The notes under the pieces were generated by a model that was not told the origin of the DNA, made no database searches, and saw only the letters and a list, made by a program, of their open reading frames with translations. Position numbers and translations under genes: made by a program. From positions 62,001 through 126,000 of the forward strand of contig NZ_FCOJ02000005.1 in NCBI RefSeq assembly GCF_001545035.1: a stretch of 64,000 bases of DNA. The letters run 5' to 3'. Origin of the DNA: Caballeronia glebae (GTDB lineage Bacteria; Pseudomonadota; Gammaproteobacteria; Burkholderiales; Burkholderiaceae). Positions 60,428 to 64,000 of the stretch are shown here, in pieces. Numbering within the stretch: the stretch's first letter is position 1; each line of letters opens with the position of its first letter.

Positions 60428-62077
60428 ATGGAAATCACTTTCACCGTCCTCATTCTTTTGCTGGCTGTCGCGCTCTCGGGACTCGGCGTGAGCCTGCTTC
60501 CGTTCAAGCTGCCGCTGCCGCTCATCCAGATCGCGATCGGCGCGTGCCTTGCGTGGCCGGGCTTCGCGCTACATGTCACGTTCGATCCCGAGCTTTTCAT
60601 GTTGCTGTTCATCCCGCCGCTGCTTTTCGCGGACGGCTGGCGCATTCCGAAGCGCGAGCTCTACATGCAGCGCCGCGCGATCCTGATGCTCGCGCTCGGG
60701 CTCGTGTTCATCACCGTCGGCGCGCTCGGCTACTTCCTGCACGCGATGATTCCGGCGATGCCGCTGCCCATCGCCTTCGCGCTAGCTGCCGTGCTCTCGC
60801 CGACCGACGCCGTCGCGCTGACGGGCATCGCCGGACGCAACCGGATTCCCGCGAACCTGATGCACATTCTCGAAGGCGAAGCGTTGATGAACGACGCGTC
60901 GGGCCTCGTCGCGCTGAAGTTCGCGATCGCGGCCGCGCTGACGGGCGTGTTCTCGCTGCGCGACGCGACGATCAGTTTTTTCATCATCGCGGCGGGCGGC
61001 CTCGTGATCGGCGCGGCGATCAGTTGGGCCGTGACCGAGATTCCCTCGCGTCTGCTGAAATTTTCCGACGACGACGATCCCGCGGCGGGCGTCATTCTCA
61101 CGATTCTGATTCCGTTCGCGGCCTATGTCGTGGCCGAGCATGTGGGCTGCTCGGGAATTCTGGCGGCGGTTTCGGCGGGCATGATGATGAACATCCAGAG
61201 CCTGCGCGAAGGTATTCCGAGCGCGGTGCGCGTGCGCATGACTAGCACCTGGACGATGATCGAGTTCGTCTTCAACGGCATGGTGTTCATCCTGCTCGGG
61301 CTGCAGTTTCCGCACATTCTCGGGCGGGCGCTGATCGAGGCGCATCACGACAGCAACGCGCAGGTCGGCCTGTTGATCGGCTATGTGTTCGCGACGTTGA
61401 TCGCGCTTTACGCCTTACGCTTCGCGTGGGTGTATTCGCTGCGCTGGTTCGCGGCGCGCAAGACGGCCAAGCGCGGCCTCGACAGCGCCGCGCCCGGTTT
61501 TCGCACGCTCGCGCTGACGACCATCGGCGGCGTGCGCGGCGCCGTGACGCTCGCGGGCGTGCTGTCGCTGCCGGAAACGCTCGCCGGGCGCGATCTGGCG
61601 ATTTTCATCGCATCGGCGGTGATTCTGGTGTCGCTGCTGATCGCGGTGGTCGGCTTGCCGCTGATGCTGCGCGGCATCGAGCGCGAGAAGAACCCGCACG
61701 CGGCGGAAGAGCGCGTGGCGCGTAGGCGCGCGGCGCAGGCCGCGATCCGCGCGATCGACGACACGCACGACGAACTCATCGAACAAATGGATGAAGCCGC
61801 GTCCGCGCGCTGCGCCGACTCGACCGCGCGCGTGATGGCCATGTATCGCAGACGGCTGGAATCGCTCGGCGATGAAGAAGCGCCGCGCAAGGCCGCGAAG
61901 AAAAGCGAAATGGTGGAGACGCGGCTCAAGATGGCCGCGTTGCGGGCCGAGCGGGCGGAATTGCTGAGGCTACGTTCCCTGCAGCACATCAACGATGAAA
62001 CCTTGAACAAGCTGATGCGCGAGGTCGATCTTTCGGAGACCGCGATCGTGAACCGGAAGCGGGGAACGGGGGCGTGA
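60428..62077 (+). CDS. Na+/H+ antiporter (CPA1 family)
   Basis: Inner-membrane cation:proton antiporter of 549 residues. About 12 hydrophobic helices; core motifs AAVLSPTDAVALTGIAGRNRIP and EGEALMNDASGLVALKFA carry the ion-binding Asp residues. GGVRGAVTLAGVLSLPETLAG matches the conserved helix near the C-terminus of the membrane part. A soluble tail of about 130 residues is strongly charged and helical. Length and pattern fit YjcE/NhaP-type proteins. Monocistronic, convergent with the adhesin. Confidence 0.92.
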   Translation: MEITFTVLILLLAVALSGLGVSLLPFKLPLPLIQIAIGACLAWPGFALHVTFDPELFMLLFIPPLLFADGWRIPKRELYMQRRAILMLALGLVFITVGALGYFLHAMIPAMPLPIAFALAAVLSPTDAVALTGIAGRNRIPANLMHILEGEALMNDASGLVALKFAIAAALTGVFSLRDATISFFIIAAGGLVIGAAISWAVTEIPSRLLKFSDDDDPAAGVILTILIPFAAYVVAEHVGCSGILAAVSAGMMMNIQSLREGIPSAVRVRMTSTWTMIEFVFNGMVFILLGLQFPHILGRALIEAHHDSNAQVGLLIGYVFATLIALYALRFAWVYSLRWFAARKTAKRGLDSAAPGFRTLALTTIGGVRGAVTLAGVLSLPETLAGRDLAIFIASAVILVSLLIAVVGLPLMLRGIEREKNPHAAEERVARRRAAQAAIRAIDDTHDELIEQMDEAASARCADSTARVMAMYRRRLESLGDEEAPRKAAKKSEMVETRLKMAALRAERAELLRLRSLQHINDETLNKLMREVDLSETAIVNRKRGTGA

Positions 62078-62100
62078 GTGTGAGTGCGAGCCAAACGACG

Positions 62101-62130
62101 TCGGGCGCGCGGGTTGCCTCGCGCGCCCGA
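62101..62130. terminator. Hairpin between antiporter and adhesin
   Basis: Perfect 11-bp stem TCGGGCGCGCG / CGCGCGCCCGA with an 8-base loop, 23 bases after the antiporter stop and 8 before the adhesin stop. T-runs are weak on both sides. Confidence 0.55.
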
Positions 62131-62137
62131 AGCTCGA

Positions 62138-64000
62138 TCAGTTGAACGTGTAAGTGACGCCGACCGCGCCGCCAACATCCGGCGACGACAGCGTCGGCGA
62201 CATCGTGAGGCCGCCATTGACCCGCCACACGCCATCGTTCGAGGTCCCGCCGATGCCGAGCGCGAGGCCCATCTGATTGTGATACCAGCCGGACGCAACG
62301 CCCGCCGAGATCTTGCCCGGACGGTCGTCATAGCGCAGACCGGCGATCGCGATGGCCGCGGCCGTGCCGCCGTACGACTTCTTGAGGTTGTCGTTCACCT
62401 GCGTCTGGAGGTTGTTCACCTGATTCTGAACGTGCCCGAGACCCGCGTTCATCTGGTTCACGTTGACGGCATCCGTCCCGTTCACGCCCGGCGCGACATT
62501 GGTGACGCGGCGCTCGTTGCCCGCCGAGCCGACCGACGCGGTGTTCGCCTCGTTCGCGACGGAGTTCGCGCCCAGCGCGACGGAATTGTCGGCGCTTGCA
62601 TTTGAACCGCTGCCGATGGCCGTGCTCGACTGTCCCGACGCGGTGCTGCCCGTGCCGACCGCCGTGCTCGACTGTCCGGTCGCGACGCTCGCGCTGCCGA
62701 CCGCGAGGGCGTCCGTGCCGGTGGCAACCGGTACCGTGTAGTTCGCCGGATTGCTGTCCACCCATGCCGTCGGGGTAATGGGCAGCACGTTCACGACCGC
62801 GGTGTTGATCGCTTGCGTGAGTTGCGCGACGTTGACCGCATCGGTCGCGTCCACGCCCTCAGCCACGTTGTGCAGCGAGACCGGCGCGTTTGCGTCCGCG
62901 CCGACCAGCGTGACGTCGTTCGAGACCGGCGCGCCATCGCCGAGACCGGTGGTGGGCGCATTCGCGCTCGAGTACTGAACCGGGGCGAAGCGCTGCAACG
63001 CGGTGAGCGCACCGCCGACGTCGCTGTACGTCTGGCCGTAGACGCCGTACATCGGCGCGCTCATTGCGCCCGTCGATGGATCGAAGGCCGCGCCGCCGCC
63101 CAGCGCCGTCGCGACGCCGCTACCAAACGTGTTCACCTTGAAGTCTTCCGCCGCGAGCGCGAGATTGGTCGCGTTCAGTTGCGAGCCGTTGACGGCGTCG
63201 GTGCTCGAAGCGCTGATGCGGCCCGCCGCGACGTTCGTCAGCGTGCGCTCTTCGCCCGCGCTGCCAATGCTCACGGTGCTCGTCGGCGCAGTGCCGCTGA
63301 AGCCGTAGGTCGCGCCGTTGATCTTGACGGATTTCGTCGCGACTGCCGCGGCCGCGGTGCTGTTCGCGCCGATCGCGACGTCGCCCGCATTGCTGGCCTG
63401 CGCGCCGGTGCCGAACGCGAGCGCGTTTTCCGCCCCGGCCGCGGCGTTCACGCCGAACGCGACCGCGGACGTCCCGGTGGACGACGCGCCGCTTCCGAAC
63501 GCCAGGGCGTTTTCCGCCGAAGCGACCGATTGCGGGCCGAACGCCATCGAGTATTTGCCTGAGGCTTTCGCGCCCGAGGTGCCGTCGCCGCCAAATGCGA
63601 ACGAGCCATAGCCCGACGCGTTCGACGAAGAACCGATCGACACCGAATAGTCGCCCGTCGCGGCCGTGCCGTTCTTGTAGGGATTGCCGCCGATGGCGAT
63701 CGAGTTGGTGCCGCTCGCGGTTGCCATATCGCCAATGGCGACCTGCGAGCCCTGACCGCTCGCGTTGGCGTAAGGACCGATGGCTATCGGCGACGAACCC
63801 TTCTTCGAGGTCGAATCAGCGTGTGCGTTGGGGCCGAGGGCGACGCCGTGATTGGGATCGGCGCCCGGTTGCGTGTTGGCCGTAGCTCCGTTGCCTTCCA
63901 CGATTTTTTGCTGCGCGTGGGCCGAGTTTGCAACGACCACGCCTCCTAGCGACAACAGCGCCACCACGATACGCGCAGCACGGCTAATCGCATTTTGATT
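62138..64000 (-). CDS. Trimeric autotransporter adhesin (5' end beyond window)
   Basis: YadA/Hia-type surface adhesin; 621 codons visible and the frame stays open at the window edge. Codons before the GTG at 63967 read NQNAISRAARIV and continue the signal peptide, which ends near VVVANSAHAQ, so only a few N-terminal codons are missing. The passenger has many YadA-head repeats (SIAIG, ALAFGTGA, ASG-SVAIG), neck motifs (VTNVAPG--GTDAVNV-QL), and a C-terminal anchor (about residues 540-609 from 63967) ending GVTYTFN. Typical of Burkholderia adhesins binding host or biofilm surfaces. It ends just after a hairpin shared with the antiporter. Confidence 0.93.
   Translation of the reverse strand, partial: NQNAISRAARIVVALLSLGGVVVANSAHAQQKIVEGNGATANTQPGADPNHGVALGPNAHADSTSKKGSSPIAIGPYANASGQGSQVAIGDMATASGTNSIAIGGNPYKNGTAATGDYSVSIGSSSNASGYGSFAFGGDGTSGAKASGKYSMAFGPQSVASAENALAFGSGASSTGTSAVAFGVNAAAGAENALAFGTGAQASNAGDVAIGANSTAAAAVATKSVKINGATYGFSGTAPTSTVSIGSAGEERTLTNVAAGRISASSTDAVNGSQLNATNLALAAEDFKVNTFGSGVATALGGGAAFDPSTGAMSAPMYGVYGQTYSDVGGALTALQRFAPVQYSSANAPTTGLGDGAPVSNDVTLVGADANAPVSLHNVAEGVDATDAVNVAQLTQAINTAVVNVLPITPTAWVDSNPANYTVPVATGTDALAVGSASVATGQSSTAVGTGSTASGQSSTAIGSGSNASADNSVALGANSVANEANTASVGSAGNERRVTNVAPGVNGTDAVNVNQMNAGLGHVQNQVNNLQTQVNDNLKKSYGGTAAAIAIAGLRYDDRPGKISAGVASGWYHNQMGLALGIGGTSNDGVWRVNGGLTMSPTLSSPDVGGAVGVTYTFN

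Noticed and set aside
1..64000. CRISPR arrays, tRNA/rRNA genes, insertion sequences, prophage or integrase
   Set aside because: No regularly spaced repeats, tRNA-like T-arm sequences, transposase or integrase motifs were seen on reading both strands.

Overview
The window is high-GC, densely coded DNA from a Burkholderia-type betaproteobacterium (Burkholderia sensu lato, probably Paraburkholderia or Caballeronia). This follows from the flhDC-motAB-cheYAW and fliC-fliD-fliT loci, a bioA-bioF-bioD-bioB operon, a 368-residue classical porin, aceK beside acyl-CoA metabolism genes, a fused indolepyruvate ferredoxin oxidoreductase and a trimeric autotransporter. No tRNA, rRNA, CRISPR array, insertion sequence or prophage was seen. 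All names come from reading the sequence; no database was searched.

Layout. 1-8.3 kb: chemotaxis and motor operon (cheW cut by the window edge), master regulator flhDC, a small exported YfiM-like protein facing the other way, and a GT4 glycosyltransferase. 8.5-15.4 kb: aquaporin Z, a sugar/phosphate housekeeping group, DNA glycosylase tag, two tandem paralogues of an unrecognised family, rpsU and an aldo/keto reductase. 15.6-19.3 kb: flagellin, filament cap and FliT. 19.3-23.4 kb: a cation exchanger under a manganese riboswitch, a peptide-binding protein and a metallo-hydrolase. 23.5-27.8 kb: MerR regulator, aceK, carbonic anhydrase and thiolase in one direction. 27.8-33.2 kb: a VapBC-like toxin-antitoxin pair and assorted oxidoreductases, GST, YchJ and an exported hydrolase. 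33.5-41.6 kb: biotin operon followed by a co-directional metabolic series. 41.8-47.5 kb: a fluoroacetate-dehalogenase-like hydrolase divergent from a nitronate monooxygenase, a porin and a bile-acid-symporter-family protein. 47.8-53.7 kb: a coupled acyl-CoA-dehydrogenase/PIG-L deacetylase/methyltransferase operon and a LacI/AGE-isomerase/fructokinase operon. 54-64 kb: small proteins, GST, indolepyruvate oxidoreductase, an EAL phosphodiesterase, a Na+/H+ antiporter and the 3' part of a trimeric autotransporter adhesin.

The most interesting signals lie between genes. A full-consensus sigma-28 (FliA) promoter, TAAAGTTT-N11-GCCGATAA, starts at the fliT stop codon and leads within about 60-90 bases to a strong UUCG-loop terminator with no open reading frame between, which looks like a flagellar small RNA. 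Near-consensus sigma-28 sites also lie upstream of flhDC, motA and the YfiM-like gene, suggesting feedback from FliA onto the master regulator. The exchanger at 19.3-20.3 kb is preceded by a yybP-ykoY (Mn2+) riboswitch whose P1 strand can pair with a second, downstream copy of its partner. A sigma-54-like promoter precedes the acyl-CoA-dehydrogenase/PIG-L/methyltransferase operon, a cluster of unknown product.
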